DNA of 64,000 nucleotides from Brachypodium distachyon (Eukaryota > Streptophyta > Magnoliopsida > Poales > Poaceae): positions 31,365,008 through 31,429,007 of the forward strand of contig NC_016133.3 of assembly GCF_000005505.3 (NCBI RefSeq), read 5' to 3'. Of the stretch, positions 34,373-46,874 are shown one piece after another. A program made the position numbers and the translations under genes. Below the pieces are notes generated by a model, which made no database searches, was not told where the DNA came from, and saw only the letters and a program-made list of their open reading frames with translations. Each line of letters opens with the position of its first letter. Positions within the stretch are counted from its first letter, which is position 1.

Positions 34373-36930
34373 ATGCCCCCCAAGCGGGCTGGTGATTCCC
34401 GCATAGACCCGCGTGAGGCCCCAGCGGCGCACACGCGGACCGCGTTGAGTCGCGGCCCGAGGATGCCCCGTGGCAGCGGCACCTAGAGCACGCCGCGTCA
34501 CGGGCGACCCCTGGAGGTTCGCATCCTGTGCACTCGGAGGCGTCCGGGGCCAGGGCGGGAAGCAGCCGTTCAGGAAACCGGTTGCCCCCCGTGCGAACCC
34601 CGGCTGAAGCCATTGTCGCCGCGCGCGTCATGATGCGGTACTAGCCGCAGCAAGGCACGCCGGCACACGAGACGTGGGGCGAGGAGTTGGAAGTGCTTCT
34701 CGCCCTGGTCGCCCAGCAGCCGCAAGGCGAGGGTGCCTCGATAGGCTCCGGCCACGGGCGGAACTCAGAGCGCGAAGGCGCACCACCCGCCTTGCAACAG
34801 GGGGAGAACCCTCTCCCTCCTTAGCGGGGCCAGGTAGACGGGGGCCCGGAGGGGTCCTCGAATTCGTCGCCCACCGTCCCGGGGGGTGATGCGCGTGGCA
34901 TCTTGAATGCCCACCAACAGGAGGACCTGCGCCCGCGCTTGGAGCGCCGGCGCAGGCACGGGGTGGAGCGTCAGCGCCCACTGGAGCAAGAAGACGCTCC
35001 CCTGGGCCCAGAAGACGGCTGCACCGCGTAGACGCGCGAGCTGCGACGGGTGGTGGGCCCCCGTAAGTTCCGAGCGCCTGCGCTTGGTACGTATGACGGG
35101 ACCGCTAACCCCAAAGATTTTCTCCTGACCTATACACTGGGCATGCATGGCATCGGCGCCGACGACAAGGTCAGGGCGAACTGGTTCCCGATGGTCCTGA
35201 AGGGATCAGCGTGAACCTGGTTGCTCAACCTGCCCGCCGGATCCGTCGCCACCTGGGCAGACCTGCGCGAGCAGTTCGTGAGCGCGTTCCAGGGCGGCTA
35301 TAAGCGCCCGGGAACCATGGCGGAGCTGCACACCATCGTGCAAAAACCGGGAGAGACGTTGCGGGCCTTCGTCAACCGCTTCTCCAATCTCTCCTATTCT
35401 ATCCCGGAGGCGGAGGCGGCCGCCATCATCAACACCTTCGCCATCAACGTCCGCGATCCCAAGATGCGTGAGAAGCTGAGCACGCATCGGATCCGAACGA
35501 CGCAGGACTTGTACGCCTTGGCACACAAGTGCGCTATGGCCGAGGAGGGGCGCCTAGCGCCCGAGCTGGCAGCCCAGGCTACCGCGAGCCCTGGCGAGGG
35601 CTCGCAGAAGAAGGGTTCCCATAAGCGCAGCGGGAAACAAGTCCTCGCTGCGGACTCGGGGGCTCCTGCTGCGAGGCCCACGAAGAAGGCCTTGCCGGGG
35701 GGAGAATCTGGCGGGAAGCAGGGCGACACGCCCCGCTGCCCTATCCACAACAACTCCACCCACGACGCGCAGAGTTGCCACGTCCTGCAAGGGATCAAGC
35801 AGCGGCGGGAGCAGCGCCACGAGGAGTGCCGCGCCGCCGGCGCCTGCTTCAATTGTGGTGACATCGGGCATCTCTACCGAGATTGCCCGAACGACCCCAG
35901 AGCGGGTCCGAGGCCGGCTGGTGGTGGTGCCGGCAGGGTTGAACCCCAAGGGGGGCGCAGCCAGCCCCTCGCTGCGCGGGAACGCCCTCCTCGGGGGCGT
36001 GACAGGGCGCGCGCCGAGGAGCAGCGCGAGTCCGACTATTCCGGCGGCGACGAGCCGGGCTTCTAGGAGCCTCGTGGCGTCGCCTGCATCCATGGGGGAG
36101 CTTACGCTCTCCCATCTAACGCCGCGGTGAAGTGCCTCACCCGCGACGTGTGCGCGCTGTTGCCGGATGTGGAGCCGCAACAGCTGCTGAGGTGGTCGCA
36201 CGTGCCGATCACCTTCAGCGCCGACGATCACCCGATGCGACAGTTGAGTTCCGGGGTAATACCCTTCGTCGTCTCGCCGATCATTAGCAATATGACGGTG
36301 ACCAAGGTGCTGGTGGACAACGGAGCGGGGCTTAACCTCCTGTCCGCCAGGCTGGTGGAAAAGCTCCAGCTACCGATGGAGCAGCTGAAGCCCACCGAAC
36401 CGTTCCGGGGGGTGAACCCCGGGATCGTGCGCCCGCTGGGACACATCACGCTGCCGGTCACCTTCGGGTCCCGGGAAGCGTTCAGGACCGAGCACATAGT
36501 GTTCGACATGGTGCATACCCCGTTGCCCTACAACGGGATCCTTGGTCGGCCGGCGCTGATCAAGTTTATGGCAGCTACGCATGGCGCCTACGGCGTGATG
36601 AAGATGCTGTCCGTCTACGGAGTCCTCTCCATCGGGTGCGATCTCAAAGACGCAGCTTGGTGCGTTGGCGAAGTCATCCGGGCCGCTACTGCAGCTGACG
36701 CCGGCGACGAAGGTGTTGTCGAGGACGACGCCTTGCCGAGTGGCGCCCCGGCAACGAAGAAGGCCCGCGCCACCCCGCAAGGGCTAGCCGGAGGAGGCGC
36801 AGGCTCGAGCTCGCGCCTCGGCAAGGGGCGGGGGCTCCGGGAGGAGGCCGCCAAAGTGAAGAAGCTGCCCCTCCAAGCCGGCGACAAGGAGCGCACCGTT
36901 ACCGTCGGTGCGAACCTGAACGCCGAATAG
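34373..36930 (+). pseudogene. inner element gag and protease
   Basis: A putative gag start at ATG 34373 (MPPKRAGDSR) soon meets stops. The main frame carries YDGTANPKDFLLTYTLGM near 35090, a TGA at 35212, then a clean gag core from 35215 (ADLREQFVSAFQGGY, VQKPGETLRAFVNRF). A canonical CCHC zinc knuckle, CFNCGDIGHLYRDC, lies near 35845-35890. A TAG at 36064 is in frame with the protease that follows: VLVDNGAGLNLL near 36310 (DNGA at the catalytic Asp site) and NGILGRPAL. A TAG closes it at 36928-36930, followed by a deletion and frameshift near 36985 before RT. Confidence 0.88.
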
Positions 36931-37040
36931 GAACCGTCGGACCTTCCCGGAGTCCCCAGGGAGGTGAATGAGCATCGGCTCGCGGTGCGCAGAAGATCCG
37001 GCGGCAGGCACAAGAGCGGAAAGATTTCATCAAGCAAGAG

Positions 37041-40000
37041 GTGGGCAAGCTCAGGGCTGCCGGGGCGATCAGGGAAGTTTTGTACCCCACTTGGCTGGCC
37101 AACCCTGTAGTAGTGCCCAAAGCAGGGAATAAGCTTCGCATGTGCGTAGATTTAACCGATGTTAATCGTGCATGCCCCAAGGATCCCTTCCCTGTACCCC
37201 GTATCGACCAGATAGTTGATTCTACCGCTGGTTGTGACCTGTTGAGTTTTCTGGATGCTTTCTCCGGCTACCATCAAATCAAGATGGCGGTCGAGGATGA
37301 GGAAAAGACAGCGTTTATCACCCCGGTTGGCTGCTATTGCTATACATGCATGCCTTTCGAGTTGAAGAACGCGGGCTCCGCATTCCAGCGCGCCCTGCGA
37401 GAATGTTTGGGGCCCCAGCTAGGCTGCAACACGGAGGCCTACATGGATGACATCGTCATCAAATCGAAGCATAGGGACTCGCTGATTGATGACCTGCGGG
37501 AGACATTTGACAACCTCTGTAGGATCAAGCTCAAGCTGAACCCTGATAAGTGCACCTTCGGTGTCAACTTCGGGCAGCTTCTGGGTTTCTTGGTTTCACA
37601 CCGGGGAATACAGGCCAACCCGACCAAAGTAGAAGCCATCGAGAAGATGGAGGCCCCCCGCAAGGTGAAAGATGTCCAGCGCCTCAACGGCTGCGTTGCC
37701 GCACTGGGACGCTTTATCTCCAGGCTGGGCGAGCGTACCCTGCCTTTCTTCCGGGTAATGAAGAAGAAGGGTCCAGTCGACTGGACTGCCGAGGCCGAGG
37801 CGGCGCTCCAAGAACTCAAGCGATACCTGAGGTCACCACCCATCCTCGTCGCCCCCAAGTTGGGCGAGCCGTTGCTACTCTACTTAGCGGCGACTGACCA
37901 GGTGGTCAGCTCGGTGCTGGTTGCCGAGAGGGAGGAAGACGTCCCAGGGACTGGGGCTGCGGGGCATGGGGCTGAGCGGCCCCCGGCAACCACCTCGAAC
38001 CCGAGGACCGACCCCGAGCCGGTAACCCCGGCGCCGCGGAAGCGGTTGGTGCAGCGCCCGGTATACTTCGTTAGTACGGTGCTGCGCGACGCGCGAGCAA
38101 GATACCCGCAAGTACAGAAGCTCCTTCTGGGGATTCTCCTTGCGTCCCGCAAGCTGCGCCACTACTTTCAGGCGCACCGCGTCACGGTGGTGTCCGGTAT
38201 CTGCCTCGAGCGGACCCTCACCAACCGTGAAGCCACCGGAAGGGTGGCCGAATGGAGGATGGAGCTGTCGGAGTTTGACCTCCACTTCGCCAACTCCAAA
38301 AGCATCAAGAGCACGGTCCTGGCGGACTTCGTCGCAGAGTGGACGTCCACGGGCGTAGAAGAAAGTGAGTCGGAGACCGGCCTTCCTGGCAAGCTGGACG
38401 AGGGCCACTGGGTCCTCTACTTCGATGGTGCGTTCAGTCTCCAGGGAGCGGGGGCCGGGGTCGTCATCGAGTCACCCACGGGGGACCAGCTGCGGTTCGT
38501 CGTCCAACTCGACTTCGCTAACTCCACCAACAACACGGTGGAGTACGAAGGCCTGCTTACTGGGCTGCAGGCAGCGGTCGCCCTCGACATTAAGCGCCTG
38601 GTTGTTCGCGGTGATTCCCAGCTTGTGATCTACCAGGTGAACAAGGACTACGATTGCCCTCAAATGGCGCCGTACGTGGAAGAGGTCTGCAAGCTGGAAC
38701 GGAAGTTCAAGGGTTTGCGCTTCGAACACGTCAAGCGGAAGGACAACTTCGCCGCTGACGAGCTGGCCAAGATGGCAGCAGAGCACCGGAAGCCTCCGGC
38801 GGGGGTGTTCTGTCAGAAGCAACTGGCTCCTTCAGTCGCCTCCCAGCCGGCTGGACGGGACGCCCCTTCGGCAACCGAAGGAACCCCTGCAGCATCAGGG
38901 GTCCATGCCGCTGATATGGTGGCATGCGTTGGCAGGGAAATACCTCCCTGGGCGGAAGAGATCGCCCGCTATTTGAAAGGGGAGGCTCTCCCAGAGGATG
39001 ACGTCGCCGCGGAGCGCGTAGCGCGGCAAGTCAAGATGTACACTGTGATAGACGGCAGCATCTACCGTAGGCGTGCGAATGGTGTCAAACTCATCTGCGT
39101 GCCGCAGGAAGAAGGGTGTGCACTGTTGGAGGACATACATCAAGGCACATGTTCGCACCATGTGGCCTCCCGGGCTCTAGCCGGCAAGGTGTTACGGCAT
39201 GGCTTCTACTGGCCCACGGCCCTGGGCTACACAGAGCGGCTGGTGAGGACGTGCGAAACATGCCAGTTCCACTCAAAGAAGAGCAACCAACCAGCCCAGG
39301 CCCTGCATGCCATCCCGTCCTCATGGCCGTTCGCGGTCTGGGGACTGGACATCGTCGGCAAACTATCAAGGGCGGTTGGCGGTTACGAATACTTGTTTGT
39401 GGCCATCGACAAGTTCTCCAAATGGGTGGAGGTGGAACCAATGCGCAAGGTGACCGCCCAGGCGGCCATCAAGTTCTTTAAGGGCATTGTGTGCCGGGTT
39501 GGTGTTCCTAACAGCATCATCACCGACAACGGCACGCAATTCACGAGCGCAGCGTTTCGCGCCTACTGCGAAGACATGGACACTAAGCTGCGCTTCGCGT
39601 CCGTCGCTCACCCGAGGAGCCACGGACAGGCGGAGCGAGCCAACGCAGAGGTTCTGCGGGGGCTCAAGACGAGAACCTTTGACAAGCTCAAAGGCCACGG
39701 GAAGCACTGGATCGAAGAACTCCAGCCCGTGCTGTGGTCCATCCGGACCACACCTAGTCGGGCAACGGGCGAAACTCCTTTCGCCCTTGTCTACGGGGCA
39801 GAAGCGGTGCTGCCCCTCGAGCTCAAGTACAGATCTCCCCGAGTACGCGCGTACGGCGACACCAGCCAACACGAGCAAAGGGTCGATGATCTAAACTTCA
39901 TCGAAGAGCTTCGATGCCGGGCTGCTGTGCGAGCCGCGCGCTACCAGCAGGGACTCCGTCGTTATCACGACAGACGAGTCCGTCCCCGGGGGCTCAAGAA

Positions 40001-40184
40001 CGGAGACCTTGTCCTACGCCGGATACAAGGAACGAAGGCCGGGAACAAGTTGACTCCGAAATGGGAGGGCCCCTTCCGGGTAGTCCAGGTGACCAGGCCG
40101 GGGGTTGTCCGCCTAGAAACCGAAGACGGCTTGCCGATGCCCAATAGCTGGAATATTGAACACTTGCGCAAGTTCTACCCGTGA
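37041..40184 (+). CDS. inner element RT-RNase H-RNase H-integrase polyprotein segment (intact, 1047 codons)
   Basis: An open frame from the start of RT to the pol end; the true N-terminus lies upstream in the broken gag-protease part. Residue numbers in this frame: RT with LDAFSGYHQ (Asp72) and YMDD (134-137); RNase H 1 at about 280-440; archaeal-type RNase H 2 from about 459 (YFDGAF, Asp462; VEYEGL; RGDSQL, Asp535; AADELAK, Asp583). The integrase has a zinc-finger CETC pair at 738/741 and catalytic Asp770, Asp829 and Glu865, 35 residues between the last two. The C-terminal [11 protein letters not shown] motif is followed by the end at FYP. No chromodomain, consistent with the Tat lineage. 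All catalytic residues are present. Confidence 0.92.
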   Translation: MGKLRAAGAIREVLYPTWLANPVVVPKAGNKLRMCVDLTDVNRACPKDPFPVPRIDQIVDSTAGCDLLSFLDAFSGYHQIKMAVEDEEKTAFITPVGCYCYTCMPFELKNAGSAFQRALRECLGPQLGCNTEAYMDDIVIKSKHRDSLIDDLRETFDNLCRIKLKLNPDKCTFGVNFGQLLGFLVSHRGIQANPTKVEAIEKMEAPRKVKDVQRLNGCVAALGRFISRLGERTLPFFRVMKKKGPVDWTAEAEAALQELKRYLRSPPILVAPKLGEPLLLYLAATDQVVSSVLVAEREEDVPGTGAAGHGAERPPATTSNPRTDPEPVTPAPRKRLVQRPVYFVSTVLRDARARYPQVQKLLLGILLASRKLRHYFQAHRVTVVSGICLERTLTNREATGRVAEWRMELSEFDLHFANSKSIKSTVLADFVAEWTSTGVEESESETGLPGKLDEGHWVLYFDGAFSLQGAGAGVVIESPTGDQLRFVVQLDFANSTNNTVEYEGLLTGLQAAVALDIKRLVVRGDSQLVIYQVNKDYDCPQMAPYVEEVCKLERKFKGLRFEHVKRKDNFAADELAKMAAEHRKPPAGVFCQKQLAPSVASQPAGRDAPSATEGTPAASGVHAADMVACVGREIPPWAEEIARYLKGEALPEDDVAAERVARQVKMYTVIDGSIYRRRANGVKLICVPQEEGCALLEDIHQGTCSHHVASRALAGKVLRHGFYWPTALGYTERLVRTCETCQFHSKKSNQPAQALHAIPSSWPFAVWGLDIVGKLSRAVGGYEYLFVAIDKFSKWVEVEPMRKVTAQAAIKFFKGIVCRVGVPNSIITDNGTQFTSAAFRAYCEDMDTKLRFASVAHPRSHGQAERANAEVLRGLKTRTFDKLKGHGKHWIEELQPVLWSIRTTPSRATGETPFALVYGAEAVLPLELKYRSPRVRAYGDTSQHEQRVDDLNFIEELRCRAAVRAARYQQGLRRYHDRRVRPRGLKNGDLVLRRIQGTKAGNKLTPKWEGPFRVVQVTRPGVVRLETEDGLPMPNSWNIEHLRKFYP

Positions 40185-42324
40185 AGTGGCGGAGCCCGAC
40201 CCTCAGGTGATGCCTCCGATGCATACCTCTCGAACTAGTGTAACCGGGCAGCCCCCGTGTGTAAACCGCTAGTTAATTGTGAATAAAGATAAGTATTTCA
40301 CCCCTGAGCTTTGGTTTTGCCTTGTTCATTCGCATGTTTTCCCCCTCTTGCCTCCTGCTTTAAGTGCACAAAGATGTCTTTCCATACTTGGTTGTGACCA
40401 AGGGGCTGCCGTGGCCCTGAAACGAAAACCCGTTGCCGGATCGTTCCGGCACGGGCCATGCCGTTGGCGCGTTTCCCGCAACGTGCATCACTGGGCATGC
40501 CGTTGCCGGGCTTCCTGCCACGTGCATCACTGGTCGTGCCGTTGGCGGGCTTCCCGCAACGTGCATCACTAGGCGTGTAGTTGCTCGGCCTCCCGCAGCA
40601 TGCACCGCGCAGTCGCTGCGCCTGGGAAAGGAAATGCTCGCATCCAAGTTTGGCATCGACCCTTTTGTGCCGGGGGCTGGGAAGCAGGAGAGATTTATCT
40701 GATTTACCTGTGTTACTTGTTTTCGTAAGTTTTGAAATTTTTTGCAGCACCTCAGATCTGGTAAGAGTCTAACCTGCAGGAAAGGGAGGAATCTTGTACA
40801 TTGTGGAGCCCGTGAGCTGCCCACGGGTCGCACCATAAACCGGTGCCTTGTGGTGAGGGAGGACCGCAACACAAGGGGTTCACCACACTCCGAGGCTTCT
40901 GAGTTGATGGCTTGCCGCCACGTGTGTCGCGGTTACCTGGTAAGCATGGCGGCGGAAACTGCGCCGCGTTCGAGGGAAAGGCGCCGCGGTGCCGCGCGGA
41001 TCCGTCGCGCGCGGTGGCAAGCCTCCCTCCCGCGTCTATAAAAGGCGCGCCCCAACTATGGAATGGCTCAGAGCGAAGCCGGGTTCGGGGCCGTGAAGGC
41101 AGATGGTGCATCACCCCATCGAGCCTACCCCGAGGGGCACCACAGAGGCAAGATGGTAGTGCATGCCATCGGCGTCCCGCGCCGACGGGTGCACTGCCGT
41201 CCGTGCCTTGTGCGGCGGGTGCACTATCATAGAGACTCGGCCACATTCCCTTTGAGAGAGCCTTTTTCGGGCGCGGGTCGTTGCGAGGACGCTGTGATGG
41301 CGCCGGTGCCGGCGCTCGTCGCTCGTTCCGGCCCATCACCGCGTCCTTGCCGCGGCCCTCGAGCAGTTTAGCTCCCGAGTAACAAGGGTCGTCGCCTCCC
41401 TTGGAATGAGTTCCCTAGAGAAAATCCAGGTCTCCCCAGTTGCGGGGGCTGTCACTGGGAGGCTATAACTTCCTCGCCACCCGTGCCCGCCGTTCGGGGT
41501 GTGGCGAAGCCGGCGGCGAGGACGTTATAGCCGTTTCGCGGCTGCTCCCGGGGCGGAGTCCTCCTAAGCCAGGGTTCGTCCCTGAAAGCCAGGGTCCGCC
41601 CCTGAGGGCGAGGGTTGCCGCGTGAGCGTGGTGGTAGCATCGTCGGCGGCGGTTGCCGCCGGCAGCGATCCTGCCCCCGCGTTCCTGCCGCATCCCTCCG
41701 AGATCGTTTCCCTTGAACAGGTACCCCAGATGGTTTCCTACCGAGGCAGTGTCCCGTCTGCACTCTACCGCAGAGCATCGCGAAACATTGGACCGAACGG
41801 AAAAGCTAAGTATCTGAACATGAACGCTGAATTCGCTAAGAGCTGAACGAAACTAAGCACTGTCCCGCTGGGTGCGGCCCCGGATCCTGCACGTAGCCGG
41901 AGTGTTAAAAGGGACGCTTGCGGGGGGAGTGCGCTCCCCGTGTGGCTCCCGGGTCCGCCCCGGGAGGACACGGCTTGGAGTGGTTACCCCGCAAGCGGAG
42001 TGGCTCCCCGCTACCACTTGGCCCCAGGTCGGCACTACGGGTCCGCCCCGGGTCCCTGGTCTGGTCAAGGGTGAGGCGTGCGCGAGTCCCCCCGCAACAC
42101 AAGGCAAGACACGCAAAGGCTAAGGAAACCACCCCGCGAAGCGGCCTCGGGAATAAAGGACAAAAATTGAGCAAACTAACAAGCTTGATTGACTAAGTGT
42201 CGAATGGTTACATGGACTAATCAAAAGGTCATTGTCCAAACGGCGCTAAGCGCCATATTTGCAGGAAAAGCAAACAAGAAGGAGGTACCGTTGAAGCAAC
42301 GAGTATAGCGGGGGGCTGCGGCGA
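40185..42324. other. inner element spacer with short tandem repeats
   Basis: Contains about four copies of a 38-39-base unit at 40453-40610 (GGCATGCCGTTG...GCAACGTGCATCACT). A TATA-like CTATAAAAGG lies at 41036-41045 on the plus strand. No sense ORF follows it. Confidence 0.65.
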
Positions 42325-45300
42325 CTAGCTGTCGCCGTCTTCGGCCGGGGGGTCGACGGGGGGATCAGGCTCCGGCTTCATCTGCATCCGCTTGACGACC
42401 TCGTCAACGAACTCGCGCACTGCTTGGGTGTGCGTGGGCTCGTCCTCGCTGTCGGACCAAGCGTCCAGCAGGGACTCGAAGGGAAATTTCGGGTCCCGGA
42501 GGTGAATCCGCGGGAGGATTGTCCCGGCAACCTCCCGGGCGCAGTTGGTGACTTCGTTGGCGCCATACTTGGCGATCCAGACATCGAGCGCTCCGAGCTT
42601 CCCCAACATGTCGGAGAAGAAGGGATCAGTGTCGTGACGTCCGTGCCGTCCACCTCCGCCGCCTGCAGCTCGAACTTGGGCAGCAGGTCGCGCAGCGACT
42701 CGGCGATCTTCGCCAGCTTCTCCGTCTCGAGCTGCCGCTGCCCAATCAGCGTGTCGTGATGGAGTCGGGCATCTTGCGCGGCCTTCTTGGCTTTGCTGAC
42801 GCGGCCCTCCAGCTTTGCAAGCTCTAACGCCTAGGTCGCGTTGGCCTTGCCGGCCTTGGCGAGCTCCTCCCGGACGGCGGCCAACTCGTCCTCAAGCCTG
42901 GCCGCTTTGCCTTTGACGGAGTTGAGCTCGGCCTCGTGCTGAGTCGCCGCTCTCGCCGCGTCCTCGGCAGCCTTGACCTACACCTCCAGCAGGACGCGGA
43001 GGCCTTTGATTTCGCCGCGATAGTTGGCGATCAGCTTGCTCTTCTCGTCCAGCCGCGCCTGGGCCGTCGCGAGCACCTCAGCATGCTCCTTCCGGGATGC
43101 TTCTAGAGTTGCCGCCCTTGCGTCGAGCCTTCCTTGGAGCTCCGTGCGCTGGACCTCCAGTTGCTGACGGAGCTCGGTCTCCGGGACTACCGGCTCCCGA
43201 GCAGCCTCCAAGGCTTGCCGGGCCAGCCGCGCCTCCTCTTCGGCGAGGCGCGCCTCCTCGCGCAGCCGGGAGAGTTCGTGCCGCTCTTTCTCGACAGCCT
43301 CCCGCACCTCGCCGAGTTGATTCTTGGCGGCGGTGTGGCGCTCCCTCACCTCGTTATAGGAGGTGACGAAGGCGAACTGCTGGTCCCGGACGGCGTCCAG
43401 GAACCGGTGCCCCCGCTCGAAGACGCTCCGATCCCAGGTAAGAGGATTCCAAGCGACCCCGGCGAGGGTGCCGAGGTCGGTGCCGGGGAGAGCCCCCGAG
43501 GATGATGAAGCCCCAGTTGCCGAAGTGGAGCTGGGCGCGGGGTCGCCAACTTGCTCCCGGGGGTCTTGCCGTCCTTCCACGACAACTTCCCCCGCGCCTA
43601 GGCTCCGGGGCACCGGGGTTGTAGAGGGCTCCCTGCTTCCGGCGGGGGTCGTCCCCTGTTGGACGACGGGTGAGCCCGAGGCGGCCACGAAGACATACCC
43701 GGTGCCGGCTCGGTCTCCGCTGGGGCTGGCCCCTGAGGCAGCAGGATCGGTGGCGCCGCCAACGTCAGCGCGCGTCCTCTTGCTTGGCGAGCCAGGCGGG
43801 GAATCGCTCCTCGCCCTCTTGCTGGCGCCCGCCGGCAAAGAGGACTTCGGAGGGTTGCGCCGGAGCGCGAAGCCCCGGAAGACCCCACGAGCGGGCGGCG
43901 CCGTGGGCGCCCGCGGTGTCGTCGTGACCCGGAGAGCTCGGGGTGTCGATGGCGATGCCATCGCGACCCCGGGCGCCAAGCTCGCGGAGGCCCCCACTAC
44001 CGGAGCGAAGGCCATCGCCGGGGCGCCGGTGACCCCCGCAGGTGCTGGCGTTGCCAGGGTACCGGCGGGCACCCCGGGACCGGTTCCCGCCGCGGAGCTT
44101 GCGGCTGCCGCCAAGACAGGGGCCGCCGCCGAGGCACTCGCGGCCCCTGTTGCCGCGGATGCCGTCGTGGTACCAACGGGCGCCCCAGGAGCGGCGGCCG
44201 CCGCCAGGTTGGGGGCTGCTGCCGGGGCGGACGTCGCTGTTGAGGAGGTGGCTGCGGCCGCCACGAACGCCCTCGACCTTCTCACGATCAGGGGCGCGCT
44301 GTCGCTCCGTTCCTCGTCGTCGTCCTCCACGGCGACAACTTCCGGGGACGCAGCCACCTGGCCCGCCTCGTCGTCCAGCGACCGGAGGGAGGGCCAGCTG
44401 GGCTCGGACCCACCCTCGCTCTCCTCAAGCACCTGCTTCCCGCGGGGTGCTTGCGGGGGAGCGTGCGGGACACGGGTGGGGGTGTCGTCCATTAGCCCCC
44501 ACTCGTTGCAGGGCGGGAAGGCACCGACGATGTCGCTGAGCGCCCTGACGCCGGCATGGAGAGCGGAGACCCCCGGCGGGAACTCCGTCGACTGGAAGAC
44601 CTCGCCGGAGATCCCCCTCACCCACGTCCTGAGGGACTCCAAGTCCATGCCGTCCGCCTGGAGGCGTGTCCTGTCCCCGGAGCCCGTGTACATCCACGCG
44701 GGCCGGGAACGCAGCTACAGCGGGGCTATGCGCCAATGGACGAAGGTGCGCGCCACGTCGACATCTGTGAGCCCCGCTATCCGCAACGCCTTGATCTTCT
44801 CCACGATGGGGAGGAGGTCGGCGTCGCGGTGGTACCTATCCTGCCAGCCGATCTGGAGCACCGGCAGCTCCGTCGGCGGCTGGATGAACTCCTGAGGGTC
44901 CTCCACTCGGACCCAGCACCAGTCACCCCGCCACTCTTTTTCGATCTTCTTCCCCGACCGGACAATGAACTCCGACTTCATCTGGTCGCGGGCACGGAAA
45001 ACCACCCCCGACGACATCGCCTTCGCGTTGTCGATGCGCGGGTAAAAGTAATGGTGGAAGAGCCCCACCGACGGCATCACCCCCACGAACGCCTCGCAGA
45101 GGAACTGGAAGGTGGCGAGGAGGAAGAGCGAGGTGGGGTGGAGCTGCGCCACCCGCAACTGATAGGACTCCATCAGCGCGTGGAGGAACAGAGAGAAGGG
45201 CGGCACCATGCCACAGAGGAGGAAGCGCGCAAACACCCGGAAGTCGTTATCCTGGTGTCAGACGCCCGCCGGGAAGATCCGCGTCTCCCCGTGCTCGTTG

Positions 45301-45500
45301 AAGTTGGAGGCGACGGCGTGCCGAAGCTTCCCCGGCGCCTCGCCGTTGTAGCCGGGGCGGAAGAAGGCGACTGTGGCGCGCATCTCCCGCCTCTTCTGGT
45401 CCTTGGCGGCGGCCGCTTTGAGTGCCGCCTCGGTCTTGCTGGTCGCGGGCTTCTTCGAAGACTGGACCTCGTTCCCCTTCCTGGTGGTGGGGGGCGCCAT
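42325..45500 (-). pseudogene. inner element antisense ORF (gypsy-type 'transposase_28-like' protein), broken
   Basis: The start ATG is at 45498-45500 (MAPPTTRKGNEV). One frame runs for about 950 codons with four nonsense codons: TGA at 45258, TAG at 44715, TAG at 42978 and TAG at 42831. A frameshift near 42640 leads into the final part ending at 42325. Layout: a basic Lys/Ala-rich N-terminus; a conserved globular region (VAFFRPGYNG, then FLHALMESYQLRVAQLHPTS and RGDWCWVRV) resembling the 'putative gypsy type transposon' domain annotated in plants; a long Ala/Pro/Ser-rich region; a coiled coil (RHELSRLREEARLAEEEARL); and an acidic tail. No intron was evident. Function unknown; Tat-lineage elements are known to carry antisense ORFs here. 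Confidence 0.78.
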
Positions 45501-45884
45501 GGGGAGCGAGGGCGGAAGCTGGCAGGAGCGCAGGGAAGCGAGATGCGGAAGAGGATGGAGGCGAAAGGGCAAAGTGTTGCTCCCCTGTTGGCAACAGTGG
45601 AAGCTTTATGACGCCCGGTCGTTTGGTAAAGGCCGGTTCCGTACCCTACGGGTGCGCAGGGATAACGCCTAATCACTGGAAGTAATGCGCGGAGTGGCCT
45701 TAACTACCCAATTTGGGGGGGGGAGTTAGGGCGAAAATCTCGTGCCCACTGCTCCGCTTTTAGCGGCGCCGTACACGGGGCAGCGAAGGGACGCAGGCCC
45801 GCAACTGATGCCCACGCGTCGGTTAAGGGCGTAGCCCGGCAACCGACTAGAGGGAGACCCTTAAGGGAACAGGTGATGCCGGCC

Positions 45885-45900
45885 CACGCCCGGGGGCTAC
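45885..45900 (+). other. polypurine tract region of the inner element
   Basis: CCCGGGGGCTAC directly before the 3' LTR, equivalent to the GGGGGCTAC before the outer 3' LTR. Confidence 0.6.
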
Positions 45901-46874
45901 CGTCGCACCAGTGGCACCCGGGGTACCACCGCTGCGCGACGCGTGGGCCCCTCCCCCGGGTTCCCGGGAAGGTCTCATCCCGGGGAGCGCCGACGAGCTT
46001 CCCGGCAAGCTACCAGCCCGAAAAGGGCTAGCGGGGCTTCGGGGAATATTCCCGCTTAGGTACCTCCCGGGAAGCTGCTTCGCGGGAGGAGGTTCCCGGG
46101 TGCTTCCCGGGTCGACTTGCGGGGACTGGGGGTTCCCGGATGTGTGCCCCCGCCTCGGGTCGTGGGGCCCACTGGACAGCGCCGCGCGGGCGCGTGGCGG
46201 GCGTGGAACACGCGGTCCCACCAAGGCAAGGATTAAGGCGCGCGGCTCAGTAAACGAGCCGACCGACGGGTAGTTACCCGTCCGATCCAAGGAACAGTGG
46301 TTGTCCAATCCTACCCTACGGTCTTAGGCCCCTAGCAACGGAGGTGGCACCCATGCATGCCACCAGCTCACCGGGGAGAGTTGCGTGGCTCTCCTTTGGA
46401 CACTTGTAGCCCATGCACCGTGGCACATGTGGCATCCTCTTGTGTATAAAAGGAGGACCCATGCCAACGGTTGAGGGGGTTAGAGGGTTGACGGGTCAGA
46501 CAGTTCAGGGATAGTGAGTTGGTCAGTTGGTTCCGGTGGACAGCAAGCAGAGAATAGTAAGGAGTACTTAGACAATGAGAGGAAGCCCGGGAACTGGCCT
46601 GGCAACAACTTGTAAATGCTTGATCCGCAATCGATATCAGTTCAGACAGGCAGGACGTAGGGTTTTACACCTCCGGGTGGCCCGAACCTGGGTAAAGAAT
46701 GGGTGTGCATTTGTTCCGGTACTAGCGCACCCTCTTGGCACTTGGTCTCACCGGCCCCATCGGGCCTCATCGGCCGTGCCGGCGATAACCGGGTCTCCGC
46801 CCCAGACGCCCCTACCGAACCTAAATGGGGGACGTGGCTGCACGCCCCCGGTGTTGGAGCACCGAGCGACGACA
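45901..46874 (+). repeat. 3' LTR of the inner gypsy element
   Basis: The first base is C rather than T (CGTCGCACC). The rest follows the 5' LTR with point changes and a short deletion near 46100. TATA box at 46444-46451. Confidence 0.92.

Larger units (their letters stand above)
33273..46874 (+). mobile_element. inner Tat-type Ty3/gypsy retrotransposon
   Basis: LTRs 33273-34260 (988 bases) and 45901-46874 (974 bases). Target duplication CAAGC at 33268-33272 and 46875-46879. It is inserted in the antisense ORF of the outer element, in the same orientation as its host. It contains gag, protease, a long intact RT-RNase H-RNase H-integrase frame, a spacer with tandem repeats, an antisense ORF and a purine tract. 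It must be younger than the outer element. Confidence 0.95.

Noticed and set aside
43363..44895. Plus-strand open frame of 510 codons within the inner gypsy element
   Set aside because: It mirrors the Ala/Pro-rich part of the antisense ORF; composition and the conserved core support the minus strand.
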